From Providencia stuartii (GTDB lineage: Bacteria > Pseudomonadota > Gammaproteobacteria > Enterobacterales > Enterobacteriaceae), in assembly GCF_029277985.1 (NCBI RefSeq), contig NZ_CP119546.1:2046001-2110000 (forward strand): 64,000 bases of DNA. Reading direction: 5' to 3'. Every line of letters begins with the position of its first letter. Position 1 is the first letter of the stretch. Under the pieces are notes generated by a model. It worked only from the letters and a program-made list of their open reading frames with translations. It had not been told where the DNA came from and searched no databases. The translations under genes and the position numbers were made by a program. Shown piece by piece: positions 31,838-41,394 of the stretch.

Positions 31838-32674
31838 TTAATCAATCGAAATCACGTGAGTACCGATAAATGTCGATGACTTGGCAATAAATTTGTTAGC
31901 CCAACATTTAGGATCGTTTTCTCGTTCAAGACCAAGCGCATTGCTCAATGAATAAAGTGTTGGGGCGGGTAAGACCGAATCAGGCTGTAAATCAGGGTGG
32001 CATAACGTATGTTCCGGAGGGCCATCAGCAATCACGGTTCCCGCAGATAAGTGGATAGCTCGCTTAAAATTACGTGCGACAAAATCAAGATCATGGCTAA
32101 TGGCAAGTATTGTTGTTCCCATCGATTGCTGTAAGGCGAGCCACTGTTCAAAACGGCTCAACCAACATGCATCAAAGTCACGAGTAGGTTCGTCTAATAA
32201 GAGAATTTTAGGGGCAACAGCACTCAAACAGGCGACGGCAACCATTCGTCGTTGACCCGCGTTTAAATCGAGAGGGTGGCTATCTGCCACATCTTGCAGA
32301 TGAACACTTTTCAGTGTTTTTAGGGTGCGTTCATTAATCTCTTGTTGAGATAATTTCTGACGACGAAGCCCAAAGGCAACTTCATCTTTCACACGACTAT
32401 GAAAGATTTGCTTTTCAACTTCTTGAAATAAAATACCAATTTGATTGGCTCGTTGCATGGCGTTGAGCGTTGAAAGCTTGTGACAATTAACCTGAATTTG
32501 TCCTTGTGTTGGACGTAATAATCCTGCAATAAGCCGCAATAGTGTTGATTTGCCAGCGCCATTATCCCCCACGAGTGCAACACTTTCACCAGTATTTATC
32601 GTGAGTGTCAATTGAGAGATCGTCGCATGCATGGCATTAGGCCAACGGTATTCTAGGTTATCAACGACTATCAT
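31838..32674 (-). CDS. ECF-type transporter ATPase subunit (second ATPase)
   Basis: This 278-residue ABC ATPase has Walker A GDNGAGKSTLLRL, Q-loop ILFQEVEKQI, a variant signature LNAGQRRMVAVACLS in place of LSGGQ, Walker B KILLLDEPT and the switch histidine in LAISHDLD. It pairs with the next ATPase to power an ECF (energy-coupling factor) importer. The start at 32674 (MIVVDNLEYRW) has AAGGAT 5 nt upstream and overlaps the previous gene by 14 nt; the earlier in-frame start adds MPLRIT only. It is last in the five-gene operon. Confidence 0.85.
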   Translation of the reverse strand: MIVVDNLEYRWPNAMHATISQLTLTINTGESVALVGDNGAGKSTLLRLIAGLLRPTQGQIQVNCHKLSTLNAMQRANQIGILFQEVEKQIFHSRVKDEVAFGLRRQKLSQQEINERTLKTLKSVHLQDVADSHPLDLNAGQRRMVAVACLSAVAPKILLLDEPTRDFDACWLSRFEQWLALQQSMGTTILAISHDLDFVARNFKRAIHLSAGTVIADGPPEHTLCHPDLQPDSVLPAPTLYSLSNALGLERENDPKCWANKFIAKSSTFIGTHVISID

Positions 32675-33503
32675 GGTAATCCTTAAAGGCATTCAGCAAA
32701 GCGTTATCGTCAGTTGGGAGTGCGGCTTGCCAATGGTTTTGATTCATTAAGTGACCCAAAACACGCCAAGCATCAGGCATATTGATAGTCGGTTGCGCCG
32801 CAGTAAAAACACGCGTTTTGTCATGGCTAGCAATCACCTTGCCATGCGCTAATAACATTAATTGTTCACAAAAGCTGATCGCAGGAAGCAGGTTACGTTC
32901 GAATAAAATCACACTGCAACCTGTTTGCTGAGAATACTGTTTTAAGTTGAGTAACATGGTTTGTGTGGCTTTTGGCGTTAAACGACTGAAGGCTTCATCC
33001 AATAAGAGCAGTTTAGGTTGCATTGCGAGGGCACAGGCAATCACAACACGTTGCGCTTCTCCTCCTGATAAAGAATTTGGGTGGCGGTCACGAAGTCTCT
33101 CACTATGAGTTAACCGCATAGCGTCATTGACTCGTTGTCTAATTTGTTCTTCAGGTAATCCAAGGTTTTCAGGGCCAAAGGCAATTTCTTGTTCTACGCT
33201 AAATCCACATCCTGATAATTGAAGTTGTGGTGCTTGTTGAACCAACTGCCTTTGACTACTGAGTGCAGCCAAATGGTTATTCGATATTGGTTGTGATAAG
33301 ACTTCAGCGACACCGTCAAGCTTGCCTGTGAGCAGCTCAGGAAACCAACCGCAAAGAAGCTGAGCTAACGTGCTTTTGCCACTACCATTACCACCAAATA
33401 TCGCAAGCCACTGACCTGCGGACAACTGGATGTCGACAGGTCCGAGAGGAGAAAACTCGGTATTGCTAGGTATGAAAACCAATTGCTGTAAATTTACCAC
33501 CAC
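32661..33503 (-). CDS. ECF-type transporter ATPase subunit (first ATPase)
   Basis: The 280-residue ABC ATPase carries Walker A GGNGSGKSTLAQLL, a canonical signature LSGGEAQRVVIACAL and Walker B KLLLLDEAF. Its Walker B is followed by Ala-Phe rather than Pro-Thr. With the 31838-32674 ATPase it forms the heterodimer A/A' of an ECF transporter, coupled to the T protein encoded just upstream with a 10-nt overlap. The start is a GTG at 33503, with AAGGAGGGATC upstream. Confidence 0.85.
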   Translation of the reverse strand: MVVNLQQLVFIPSNTEFSPLGPVDIQLSAGQWLAIFGGNGSGKSTLAQLLCGWFPELLTGKLDGVAEVLSQPISNNHLAALSSQRQLVQQAPQLQLSGCGFSVEQEIAFGPENLGLPEEQIRQRVNDAMRLTHSERLRDRHPNSLSGGEAQRVVIACALAMQPKLLLLDEAFSRLTPKATQTMLLNLKQYSQQTGCSVILFERNLLPAISFCEQLMLLAHGKVIASHDKTRVFTAAQPTINMPDAWRVLGHLMNQNHWQAALPTDDNALLNAFKDYHDSR

Positions 33504-34198
33504 CAGCGGATCCCTCCTTCAATGACAATGACCATTAGAAGGCTATAACGGAAAATACTTTGCATCGTACTGTCTTTAGGGGCATCTAGAGTTGTGCGAT
33601 GACTGACAGAACGAAAGCCTCGCATATCTAATGCCGCGCCACGAATTGCCATCTCACTCAATGTTTGAGTCATGAGAGGCAATAATAAAGCAGGTAATGA
33701 AATCAATCGTTGCCAAAGATGACCATCAAGGGGAACGCCTCTTGCGAGCTGAGCTTCCTTAATGCTCGCTAATTGCTGACGTAATTGTTCCAGAAAGAGT
33801 AATGGCCCAGCGAATAAATATGAAAAGCTGCTGGGCAATCGGCTGGCAAACAGCGCTCGAATAAATTTTTCAGTTGGTACGTATTGTAACCACAGCTGTG
33901 CGCTACTCATAATGGCGAATAGTTGAAACCATAAAGTAAGCGCTTTTTGTTGCTGGGGTGTTGTTGTAAATTCACCAGTCAGCCAATAGGCTAGCCATCC
34001 GCCATGGATCAACCATAAGCCACACGCCATTGGTAGCATAAACCAACACACAAACCGCCAACGATAGCGAGCCTGTCGCCAAATCAGCAAAGCAGCGAAG
34101 CTGGCTAAACTGATTGTGATTAATGGCCAGCCAAACGGCAGCAGCACTACGCTGATACTCAACCAAAGCCATAATGTTAGCGACGTAAAAGGGTGCAT
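33494..34198 (-). CDS. ECF transporter T component (membrane coupling protein)
   Basis: The 234-residue integral membrane protein has four to six hydrophobic segments and the T-component coupling helices, here seen as ASIKEAQLARGV and MAIRGAALDMRGFRSV, matching the A-R-G patterns that contact the ATPases. It links the two ATPases to the substrate-binding S protein. I place the start at 34198 (MHPFTSLTLWLW), 2 nt after the S-component stop. The longer frame up to 34270 would overlap that gene by 70 nt. Confidence 0.82.
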   Translation of the reverse strand: MHPFTSLTLWLWLSISVVLLPFGWPLITISLASFAALLIWRQARYRWRFVCWFMLPMACGLWLIHGGWLAYWLTGEFTTTPQQQKALTLWFQLFAIMSSAQLWLQYVPTEKFIRALFASRLPSSFSYLFAGPLLFLEQLRQQLASIKEAQLARGVPLDGHLWQRLISLPALLLPLMTQTLSEMAIRGAALDMRGFRSVSHRTTLDAPKDSTMQSIFRYSLLMVIVIEGGIRWWW

Positions 34199-34200
34199 AC

Positions 34201-34782
34201 TTATCTGACTCGAGCCATATGCGGAAAATTCTGTTGTGCACGTAACGGTAAGCGGCGTACTAACAACCAAGCGATTAATGCAGAAAGAATTTTATCCGCG
34301 ATATTGGCACCTAAGACAGTAATAGCGACAGACTCAAGTAAGTTTTCCCCAACAGCATGGAAATAAGCGACAAAGAAATCCGCACCGCTACCCGTTGTGC
34401 CAGCAAACAGGTAGGTACGAATTGGTACGGCAACTAGCATCAACGCCAATGTAATAATCACGCCAGACAGAATAACGCGCGGTAATGTACGGAATAGCCC
34501 TGCATGAGCGAGCAAACCAGCACTAAGACCTATCATCATAGCAACGGGTGCGAATGCCGCTGCAATAGGGCCACTTAGCAATCCCCATAATAAATTGGTT
34601 AATAACCCTGTTAATACCGCAATCCATGGACCGGCTAACAATGCACAGATCAACGTGCCGATCGAATCAAGAAAGATAGGCAGCTTAATCATGGAGCTGA
34701 TTTGTCCACCTAACATATTAATGGCGATTGAAAAAACAATAAGTACCAAAGTACGACTTGAAAGAATAGGTGATTTAGACAT
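34201..34782 (-). CDS. ECF transporter S component, substrate unknown
   Basis: The 193-residue membrane protein has about six hydrophobic segments and the ECF S-component look (MLGGQISSMIKLPIFLDSIG near residues 23-42, then ALLAGPWIAVLTGLLTNLLWG). S components bind the substrate, usually a vitamin, precursor or metal. Nothing in the sequence or the neighbours names this one. It lies in an operon with the PPC-domain gene upstream (30-nt gap) and the T and ATPase genes downstream. AAGGATCG precedes the ATG. Confidence 0.8.
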   Translation of the reverse strand: MSKSPILSSRTLVLIVFSIAINMLGGQISSMIKLPIFLDSIGTLICALLAGPWIAVLTGLLTNLLWGLLSGPIAAAFAPVAMMIGLSAGLLAHAGLFRTLPRVILSGVIITLALMLVAVPIRTYLFAGTTGSGADFFVAYFHAVGENLLESVAITVLGANIADKILSALIAWLLVRRLPLRAQQNFPHMARVR

Positions 34783-34812
34783 GGAAATTTCGATCCTTAG
34801 TGGATTAACCCG

Positions 34813-35256
34813 TTATTTATCATGATGGTTGTGGCGTGGGGTAACAACAAGTTCGTCATAACCGGATAATTGACAATATTCTCGAGTGAAGGTGATGTTA
34901 TCTAACTCTCCAATGACTAATTCTAAGGTTGTTCTCACGGTACAACTGTTCATCATATGCCCACCTTGAACATGACCATTTTCATCTGAGATAGCTAAAT
35001 GCAAATGTTCACTCGTCGCATCTAAGGTGCCGATCAGAGAAACGACTTCATACTTACCCATGATCTGCTGGGTTTCTTCTCTTCCAGCAAAACGTAGATT
35101 AACTTGGGTTAAGCTACCAACACAGCCCGCAATAAAAGCGGCTTTCAATTGATTTTGTTGAATAAAATTACGTAATGTTGGAATGACATCATCGTCTGGC
35201 TGCAAGCGAAGGGCGAAATAACGCGCGCCAGAAGATGGAAGCCGAGCTGCATTCAT
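34813..35256 (-). CDS. PPC/DUF296 domain protein heading the ECF operon
   Basis: The 147-residue protein is one PPC (plants and prokaryotes conserved, DUF296) domain: RYFALRLQPDDDVIPTLRNF at the N-terminus, the GCVGSLTQVNLRFAGRE core, and HLHLAISDENGHVQGGHMM with the histidine-rich site that binds metal or ligand in some members. These trimeric proteins are often called DNA-binding by analogy with plant AHL proteins, which is not proven for bacteria. The start at 35256 (MNAARLPSSGARY) has AGGATC upstream; the longer frame to 35376 adds a non-family hydrophobic stretch. It is the first gene of the ECF operon, suggesting a role with the imported substrate. Confidence 0.82.
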   Translation of the reverse strand: MNAARLPSSGARYFALRLQPDDDVIPTLRNFIQQNQLKAAFIAGCVGSLTQVNLRFAGREETQQIMGKYEVVSLIGTLDATSEHLHLAISDENGHVQGGHMMNSCTVRTTLELVIGELDNITFTREYCQLSGYDELVVTPRHNHHDK

Positions 35257-35634
35257 GCTTATGATCCTAAATATACTTATAATTTGAATATGATATGGTT
35301 TTTCTATTAATAGAAACGCAGTGATAGAGTTAATTATAATAATTTTATATTTATCTGCTGGTATTGTAAGTAACAATCAATGAGATATCAGCAACAAAGT
35401 GTTTTATCGTGATCGTTTGATTAAAAGTAGGCTTAATTTATGTTAAGTAAAGAATAAACGTCTAAGAGGCAATATAACCATTTTATTTGTAAGGTTAATA
35501 TCGCGAATATCTGTGTTAATTCAGTGGGCTCATTTATCTATTTGCGTGTGATGACGATGTGCAAATAAAAATAATTAATCAAGTTATGCCATTTTTAGGT
35601 TTAAACTACGGGTTAACAATTTATTAACTCATTA
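35257..35634. other. Divergent intergenic region between the ECF operon and ypfJ
   Basis: About 380 AT-rich nucleotides lie between two divergent starts. They must hold both promoters. I see no strong consensus promoter, riboswitch fold or palindromic operator, and no believable gene. Confidence 0.5.
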
Positions 35635-35645
35635 TGGAGGTAACG

Positions 35646-36536
35646 ATGCGTTGGCAAGACCGTCGTCGTAGTAACAATATCGAGGATAGACGATCCGAAA
35701 ATACCCCTCGTGATTATCGCAATACTGGTGGTGGAATGCGTATTCCTCTACGCGGAAAAAGTGGCCTTGTGATCCTGATTGTTATTGTGGTCGCCGGTTA
35801 CTATGGTGTTGACCTGACAGGTTTAATTACAGGTGAACCTATTAGTAACCCATCATCTCAGCAAGCACAAAAAAGAGCGATTAGTCCACAAGAAGAACAG
35901 CTGGCAGATTTTACGTCAGTGATGCTGGCTTCCACTGAAGACATATGGCAGTCAGAATTCAAAAAATTAGGTAAACAGTATCAGCAGCCAAAGCTCGTTA
36001 TTTATCGCAACGGCACCTCAACAGCATGTGGTCAAGGTAAAGCCTTTATGGGCCCATTTTATTGCCCAGCAGACAGTAAAGTGTATATCGACCTCTCATT
36101 TTATAATGACATGAAAACTAAATTAGGTGCGGGTGGTGAATTTGCACAAGGGTATGTTGTCGCTCATGAAATTGGTCATCATGTCCAACACTTATTAGGT
36201 ATTGAGCAGCAGGTGAGACGATTACAGCAAGGCATGAGCACAAAAGAAGCCAATAAATTATCTGTCAAACTTGAGTTACAGGCCGACTGTTTTGCGGGAG
36301 TTTGGGGACATAATATGGACAAAGAAGGCATATTAGATGATGGGGATCTGCAATCGGCGTTGAATGCCGCGCAAGCCATTGGTGATGATAGGCTGCAACA
36401 ACAAAGCCAAGGCCGTGTTATCCCTGACAGCTTTACGCATGGCACGTCTCAACAACGCTATTTTTGGTTTAAAAAAGGGTTTGAAACGGGAGATATCAAC
36501 AGCTGTAACACCTTTTCGGCTAAAAACAACATTTAA
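35646..36536 (+). CDS. ypfJ: Putative neutral zinc metallopeptidase YpfJ
   Basis: The 296-residue protein starts [19 protein letters not shown], has one membrane anchor (about residues 35-55, [18 protein letters not shown]) and a periplasmic domain with zinc motif HEIGH in [15 protein letters not shown] and a downstream [12 protein letters not shown] glutamine/aspartate site. The family (PF04228) is predicted to be peptidases; substrates are unknown. The start at 35646 has GGAGG just upstream; the in-frame ATG at 35634 overlaps that site. Two small unknown genes follow closely. Confidence 0.9.
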   Translation: MRWQDRRRSNNIEDRRSENTPRDYRNTGGGMRIPLRGKSGLVILIVIVVAGYYGVDLTGLITGEPISNPSSQQAQKRAISPQEEQLADFTSVMLASTEDIWQSEFKKLGKQYQQPKLVIYRNGTSTACGQGKAFMGPFYCPADSKVYIDLSFYNDMKTKLGAGGEFAQGYVVAHEIGHHVQHLLGIEQQVRRLQQGMSTKEANKLSVKLELQADCFAGVWGHNMDKEGILDDGDLQSALNAAQAIGDDRLQQQSQGRVIPDSFTHGTSQQRYFWFKKGFETGDINSCNTFSAKNNI

Positions 36537-36545
36537 GGGGAGTGG

Positions 36546-36839
36546 ATGAAACTTAGTGAAAGTGTTAGCAGCGCCATAAGGACGTTTAGTTATTTTATGG
36601 CCAGTGGTTCACACGTTATGCTTGAGGGGGTTGATTACTTATCTCTTTATGGTGAAGAGCCCAGTGCAATTGAACAAGCCTACGCTATTTTTATCAATAC
36701 CCTTGAAATTGATGAAGCAGGGGAAGTTTTGAATTTTATTCACGCACAAAAAAGAGCAACTGATTATATTCGCAGTTATTGTGATGCATCCTTTAATGTG
36801 GAACCCCCCTATGAAGAGTGGGAAGTCGCTTTATATTAA
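36546..36839 (+). CDS. Small hypothetical protein behind ypfJ
   Basis: The 97-residue protein has no recognised domain. It is soluble-looking, acidic (many Glu/Asp, two Lys or so per 30 residues) and mostly helical by eye, with EQAYAIFINTLEIDEAGEVL in the middle. It starts 9 nt after the ypfJ stop behind AAGGGGAG, a good ribosome binding site, so it is probably expressed with ypfJ. No signal peptide or membrane segment is visible. Confidence 0.65.
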   Translation: MKLSESVSSAIRTFSYFMASGSHVMLEGVDYLSLYGEEPSAIEQAYAIFINTLEIDEAGEVLNFIHAQKRATDYIRSYCDASFNVEPPYEEWEVALY

Positions 36840-36880
36840 GCACTGAATGGATTATTAAAACCCCCTTGAGAGAGGTTTCA

Positions 36881-37273
36881 GTGCCACAGCTAAAGTGTAC
36901 GATAACTACTATTTGCTTATGTATAGGATTGAATCATGCGTTAGCGAAAACGCATTATACGATGCAAGATTTTTCATCTGAGGGGATGTTAACATTTTCT
37001 ATTGATTTACCTAAAACTGGCCATGAGCAAAAACTCATCGTTAGAGGAGAGGTTTGGGGCCTAAAGTCACAGGTTAGTCAGCCACAATGCGAAGGTACAT
37101 TATTAAATAAAAACACCAATAACGAATGGATAGTGCCAAAAGATTGCGAGTGTGTTTTTTGGCATGTACATCCGTTTAAAATTGAGAAAGGGCACATTGA
37201 TGCTTCTAAACAAGCCACAGTGTTTATTGCCGATGAGCCCCATCATAAAAAACGCGATTACTCTCTGAACTGA
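36881..37273 (+). CDS. Exported hypothetical protein, GTG start
   Basis: The 130-residue protein begins with a signal peptide (LKCTITTICLCIGLNHALAK) and then a beta-rich mature part with three cysteines (PQCEGTLL, DCECVFWHV). I choose the GTG at 36881 because GAGAGAGG lies 5 nt upstream and it avoids overlap with the previous gene; the longer frame from 36818 would hide the signal peptide. The function is unknown. It is the third gene after ypfJ, so a periplasmic role linked to that peptidase is possible. Confidence 0.6.
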   Translation: MPQLKCTITTICLCIGLNHALAKTHYTMQDFSSEGMLTFSIDLPKTGHEQKLIVRGEVWGLKSQVSQPQCEGTLLNKNTNNEWIVPKDCECVFWHVHPFKIEKGHIDASKQATVFIADEPHHKKRDYSLN

Positions 37274-37468
37274 CGTCCTTAAATTTCAAAAATAAAATAA
37301 TAGCGATAGGTGGTGAGCCTGTTAAAACGTTATTTCAGGCATATATTGGGCAATAATAATATACGCTTAGGTTTGATTCTTATTCGGGGAGCCAATAACA
37401 TAGGCGTTACTTTTTATTTTTAGCGATCCTTATAAGCAAAAAATAGCGTTTTTTACAGGGAATATGAT

Positions 37469-37921
37469 ATGAGTCAGGTTGATCCTACTTTGATAATTTT
37501 ATTAGTTTTAGCGGGTCTTGGGATCATTAGTCATAATATGACAGTGACACTAGCGATGTTATTTCTTTTAGTCGTACGTATAACGCCTTTAAATAATTTT
37601 TTCCCTTGGGTAGAAAAATATGGCTTAACGATCGGGGTTTTAATCTTAACAATTGGCGTTATGGCCCCTATTGCAAGCGGTAAAATCTCTGCACAAGATG
37701 TATTAGGTTCTTTTTTAAACTGGAAATCACTGCTGGCTATCGTGATAGGGATTTTAGTTTCTTGGCTAGGTAGCCGAGGCGTGACATTAATGTCACACCA
37801 ACCCTCAACAGTGGCAGGTTTATTAGTGGGTACGGTGATTGGCGTGGCGCTATTTCGTGGTGTGCCTGTCGGTCCTCTTATTGCCGCGGGGATATTATCA
37901 TTGTTGATTGGGAAATCTTAG
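37469..37921 (+). CDS. yeaL: DUF441 family inner-membrane protein (YeaL-like)
   Basis: The 150-residue hydrophobic protein has four to five membrane segments and the DUF441/UPF0756 marks [20 protein letters not shown] and [20 protein letters not shown]. Its function is not established. It ends 7 nt before the tmcA start, so the two may be translationally linked, although they are not neighbours in E. coli. Confidence 0.85.
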   Translation: MSQVDPTLIILLVLAGLGIISHNMTVTLAMLFLLVVRITPLNNFFPWVEKYGLTIGVLILTIGVMAPIASGKISAQDVLGSFLNWKSLLAIVIGILVSWLGSRGVTLMSHQPSTVAGLLVGTVIGVALFRGVPVGPLIAAGILSLLIGKS

Positions 37922-37928
37922 CAAAGAT

Positions 37929-39941
37929 ATGAATGACTCACTTCCTGAAATATGTGCTCAATTAAGTGACTATGGCTATCGACGCTTACTGGTATTATCG
38001 GGTGAAAGCCAGTGGGTGGTTGAACGGTTGCAAGAGATCCAATCTACCATAAGTGGTGACTGGCTGACACTTTCATCAACCATGCCAAATGCTTTACCCG
38101 TCAAAAGTGCCCATTTATTATTAGGTCGAGAGTTTTTACATGCTGTTTTCGATGCCCGAGAAGGATTACACAGTGAAGCATTAGCCATGCTGGCAGGAAC
38201 ATTAAAAGCGGGCAGTTTATTGATTTTATGTACACCAGCGCAGCATATTTGGGCCGATACGCTAGATAGTGACAGTTTACGCTGGAATGAACAAAATGGC
38301 GCGATAGCAACGCCTAATTTTGTTCATCATCTACAACGAGTTATAAAATCACGCCCCGATGTCTTGCTGTGGCAACAGTATCGGCAACCCTATTTTTCGC
38401 GACTACCAGAACAAGCACATTGGCAAGCACCTTCAGGTGAAGCAACAGCGGCACAACAAATAGCATTAAACCAATTATTAGCAGCAACATCTGGGGTATG
38501 GGGAGTGATTGCCCCTAGAGGGCGTGGTAAATCCACTCTCGCGGGGATGCTGATAAAAAAATGGCAAGGAAAATGTTGGTGTTGTGCACCCGCAAAGGTT
38601 GCTATACAAACCCTTGAAAAGTACGCTGGTGGCGCAGTGAGCTTTTTCTCGCCTGATGAGTTGCTACGTTATTGCCTGAAGGATGGCGAAATTGATGCAG
38701 ACTGGTTAATTATTGATGAAGCTGCGGCGATCCCTAACTATATTTTGCGACAATTAGTCAGCTATTTTCCTCGAGTCTTATTAACGACCACGGTGGAGGG
38801 TTATGAAGGCACAGGTCGAGGCTTTATCAATAAATTCTGTAGCCATTTGGATAATTTTACATCACTTCATTTAGCGGCACCTATCCGTTGGGCAGAAAAT
38901 GACCCTTTAGAAAATTGGCTTAACCAAGCATTACTGCTTGAGGAAACTGACATTAGCACAGAAACTCACTCGGTATGCTTAATCGAACAGACGACTCAAC
39001 AACAGCTAGCGGACAACCCAGAACAGCTAAAAAACTTTTATGGACTCTTAACTAGCGCTCATTATCGAACATCCCCCCTTGACCTACGTCGCTTACTTGA
39101 TGCCAGCCAGCAGCAATTTATGACAGCAAAATCATCGACTCAATTGGTCGGGGCATTATGGATGGTGGAAGAAGGGAGTTTAGACCATGCATTAAGTTGG
39201 CAGGTATGGGCTGGTTTGCGTCGTCCTCGCGGTAATTTGCTGGTGCAATCTCTTGCGGCGCACAGTTATTTTCCTGAAGCAGCACAAATGCGTTCCCAGC
39301 GTACTATGCGAATTGCTGTTGCTCCTGCCTATCGCCGGCAAAAAATAGGTTTACAACTACTTGCCGCACAAAAACACCTAGCCCTTGAGCAAGGAAGGGA
39401 TTTTTTATCTGTGAGTTTTGGGCTGACCCCTGAATTATTAAGTTTTTGGCAGCAAGCGGGTTACCGATTAGTGCGTGTAGGCAGTCACCTTGAAGCGAGC
39501 AGTGGATGTTATACCGCAATGGCGATACTGCCGTTATCAGCACAGGCCTCACTGTTATGTGAACAAGCTGAACGGTGTTTATCAAAAGATCTGTTTTGGC
39601 GAAAAGACCTTAGTCATTTCAATTTGCCATTCTGTGAACAACAACATTTGAGTGACGAAGACTGGTTAGAACTCGTGGGTTTTGCTTTTTATCACAGAAC
39701 ACTTGAAGCTAGCAGTGCGGCGATACAGAGGTTACTGACTCAACACGAAGGTGGGTTGTTGTTATTGCGTTTCTATTTTCAATTACAATTATCGCTCGAA
39801 GAGATATGCCAGCAACTACAGCTAGCAGGACAAAAGGCTTGGTTAAAGCAAGCTCGGGCAGAATTGAAGCAATGCCTTCAACGTGACTACCCTGAGCTTG
39901 TGGAAATGGTAGCGCAAAAAACTAATCTTTCTTGTTTTTAG
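37929..39941 (+). CDS. tmcA: tRNA(Met) cytidine acetyltransferase TmcA
   Basis: TmcA makes N4-acetylcytidine at the wobble base of elongator tRNA-Met, using acetyl-CoA and ATP. The 670-residue protein has an N-terminal DUF1726 part, a RecD-like helicase ATPase with Walker [12 protein letters not shown] (near residue 200) and Walker [20 protein letters not shown], and a GNAT domain (about 385-530, with [17 protein letters not shown]). The start at 37929 ([12 protein letters not shown]) gives the E. coli length (671); a TTG at 37908 would overlap the previous gene. It overlaps the convergent ypfN by 20 nt. Confidence 0.94.
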   Translation: MNDSLPEICAQLSDYGYRRLLVLSGESQWVVERLQEIQSTISGDWLTLSSTMPNALPVKSAHLLLGREFLHAVFDAREGLHSEALAMLAGTLKAGSLLILCTPAQHIWADTLDSDSLRWNEQNGAIATPNFVHHLQRVIKSRPDVLLWQQYRQPYFSRLPEQAHWQAPSGEATAAQQIALNQLLAATSGVWGVIAPRGRGKSTLAGMLIKKWQGKCWCCAPAKVAIQTLEKYAGGAVSFFSPDELLRYCLKDGEIDADWLIIDEAAAIPNYILRQLVSYFPRVLLTTTVEGYEGTGRGFINKFCSHLDNFTSLHLAAPIRWAENDPLENWLNQALLLEETDISTETHSVCLIEQTTQQQLADNPEQLKNFYGLLTSAHYRTSPLDLRRLLDASQQQFMTAKSSTQLVGALWMVEEGSLDHALSWQVWAGLRRPRGNLLVQSLAAHSYFPEAAQMRSQRTMRIAVAPAYRRQKIGLQLLAAQKHLALEQGRDFLSVSFGLTPELLSFWQQAGYRLVRVGSHLEASSGCYTAMAILPLSAQASLLCEQAERCLSKDLFWRKDLSHFNLPFCEQQHLSDEDWLELVGFAFYHRTLEASSAAIQRLLTQHEGGLLLLRFYFQLQLSLEEICQQLQLAGQKAWLKQARAELKQCLQRDYPELVEMVAQKTNLSCF

Positions 39942-40113
39942 GCCAATCGTCCTCATCATCCCAAAGATGGTTGTTATCTTTATGTGGCGGTATCTCTGGT
40001 TTATTATCAAGAAATTTTTTATGATCAAACCGCATCATCTCTTTGATAGCGTTCCAGATGATGCCGACTAAAATCAGTAGGACTACCCACCAATAATCTG
40101 CTAACCAATGCAT
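39922..40113 (-). CDS. ypfN: Small membrane-anchored protein YpfN (UPF0370)
   Basis: The 63-residue protein has one N-terminal membrane helix ([20 protein letters not shown]) and a charged tail with the family signature [17 protein letters not shown] and DDEDDWPKN. Function is unknown. In E. coli ypfN lies near dapE and tmcA; here it is just behind tmcA, convergent and overlapping by 20 nt. Confidence 0.9.
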   Translation of the reverse strand: MHWLADYWWVVLLILVGIIWNAIKEMMRFDHKKFLDNKPEIPPHKDNNHLWDDEDDWPKNKKD

Positions 40114-40286
40114 ATGTAGCCTTCTATACTTGCCAATATGAGGTTACTAAAAAGGTGGAAGAAAAGTGAACACTTTTACTGGCACACATTTAGCATCACA
40201 TTAAAGTTTGAAATTCGATAGGGTATTTTCCTTATCGATCATTCAGTTTATTTAACCATGTTTTCGGTGCGGTTGGGAGAGCCATT

Positions 40287-40682
40287 TTGAACATAACAAA
40301 AGGATTTTTAATTTTATTAGGTTGGCTCGCGGTAATACTCGCCTTTTTAGGCGTTGTATTGCCGGTATTGCCAACAACGCCATTTTTACTCTTAGCCGCA
40401 TGGTGTTTTTCTCGCTCATCACCGCGTTTTCATCACTGGTTACTCTATCGCTCTTGGTTTGGTGGATATATTCGGCATTGGCAAACCTATAAAGGCCTAC
40501 CAAAAGGGGCTAAACCTAAAGCAATGGTAGTGATATTGGTGACATTTATGATATCGATTTGGGTTGTTAACTTTTGGTGGTTAAAACTCGGACTATTTAT
40601 TTTGTTATGTTGGTTACTCTTTTTTATGTATCGCTTACCTGTGATTGATAAACCAATCCCGAGTAAAAATGAATTGCCATGA
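40287..40682 (+). CDS. ybaN: DUF454 inner-membrane protein YbaN
   Basis: The 131-residue protein has three hydrophobic segments and the YbaN/DUF454 signature LGVVLPVLPTTPFLLLAAWCFSRSSPRFHHWLLYR-type N-half (visible at residues 20-55), with GGYIRHWQTYKGLPKGAKPK after it. Function is unknown. The start has GGGAG 12 nt upstream. It stands alone and shares a bidirectional terminator with the convergent dapE operon. Confidence 0.88.
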   Translation: MNITKGFLILLGWLAVILAFLGVVLPVLPTTPFLLLAAWCFSRSSPRFHHWLLYRSWFGGYIRHWQTYKGLPKGAKPKAMVVILVTFMISIWVVNFWWLKLGLFILLCWLLFFMYRLPVIDKPIPSKNELP

Positions 40683-40693
40683 TTGCGTTATAA

Positions 40694-40720
40694 AAAAGCA
40701 CCAAATTGCTTGGTGCTTTT
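40694..40720. terminator. Bidirectional terminator between ybaN and the M15 peptidase gene
   Basis: AAAAGCACCAA (40694-40704) and TTGGTGCTTTT (40710-40720) form a perfect 11-bp stem with a five-base loop. T-runs occur on both strands, so it can end both convergent transcripts. Confidence 0.88.
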
Positions 40721-40725
40721 TGGGT

Positions 40726-41394
40726 TTATTCCGCTATTTTAATATAGCGATTAAAAACGTACTCTAAATTGGCTAATAACCAATCGTGACCCAAAATATC
40801 TTCTTGTTGCAAAACAGTTTTGATGACTTCAGGTGTTAACAGTTGCTCGGCCTCATGTGACAACGGCCAATAACTAATATGCCAAGGCTCATAAGCAACA
40901 CCGGCATCTTTGGCGGTAAAAGGGCGGTAGAAATAGTAGGTGGCCATATTGTCACTCAACCATTGATTCAGTTCAGCAAAATAACCGCCTGATTCGTATT
41001 CCCAAGGTTCAAGTTGCAGTGACTGCCCCGCGGGAAGGCGTAAAGGGTCATAAACATCGATTTCAGTTCCCCAGTGATGCCGACTTGCTCCGGGCAGGGC
41101 GGACCAATGTAAAATTGCCTCACATAACTCGCCTTCCGTTAACAACGTAATGTCTAATGGCTGGCTCTGTTTATCAAGTACAGGGCGTTTCCCTGAGAAT
41201 TTCTCATTCCAAATCAGTTGCTGGCGAGAAAAATCACGAAATGCACTCGCAGACTGGAGTTTAAAGCCTGCTCTTGCCGCGGCTTGTTGCATGGCTAAAA
41301 ATGCTTTGGTCGCATTAAACTGAAGGCGATGAGGACCACCTAATGTGACGAGATGCTCCGTTGAACGACCTGTTAGCATTTCAATCGAAATCAT
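40726..41394 (-). CDS. M15-family D,D/L,D-peptidase without signal peptide
   Basis: The 222-residue protein has the LAS/VanY metallopeptidase zinc site: [14 protein letters not shown] (pattern SxHxxGxxxD, near residue 110) and EPWHISYW (ExWH) near residue 175. The N-terminal [19 protein letters not shown] is the usual substrate-side segment. Members cut D-Ala or mDAP-containing muropeptides. No signal peptide is seen, so it may act in the cytosol in peptidoglycan recycling. It overlaps the dapE stop by 4 nt and belongs to the yffB-dapE operon, linking it to diaminopimelate metabolism. Confidence 0.82.
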   Translation of the reverse strand: MISIEMLTGRSTEHLVTLGGPHRLQFNATKAFLAMQQAAARAGFKLQSASAFRDFSRQQLIWNEKFSGKRPVLDKQSQPLDITLLTEGELCEAILHWSALPGASRHHWGTEIDVYDPLRLPAGQSLQLEPWEYESGGYFAELNQWLSDNMATYYFYRPFTAKDAGVAYEPWHISYWPLSHEAEQLLTPEVIKTVLQQEDILGHDWLLANLEYVFNRYIKIAE

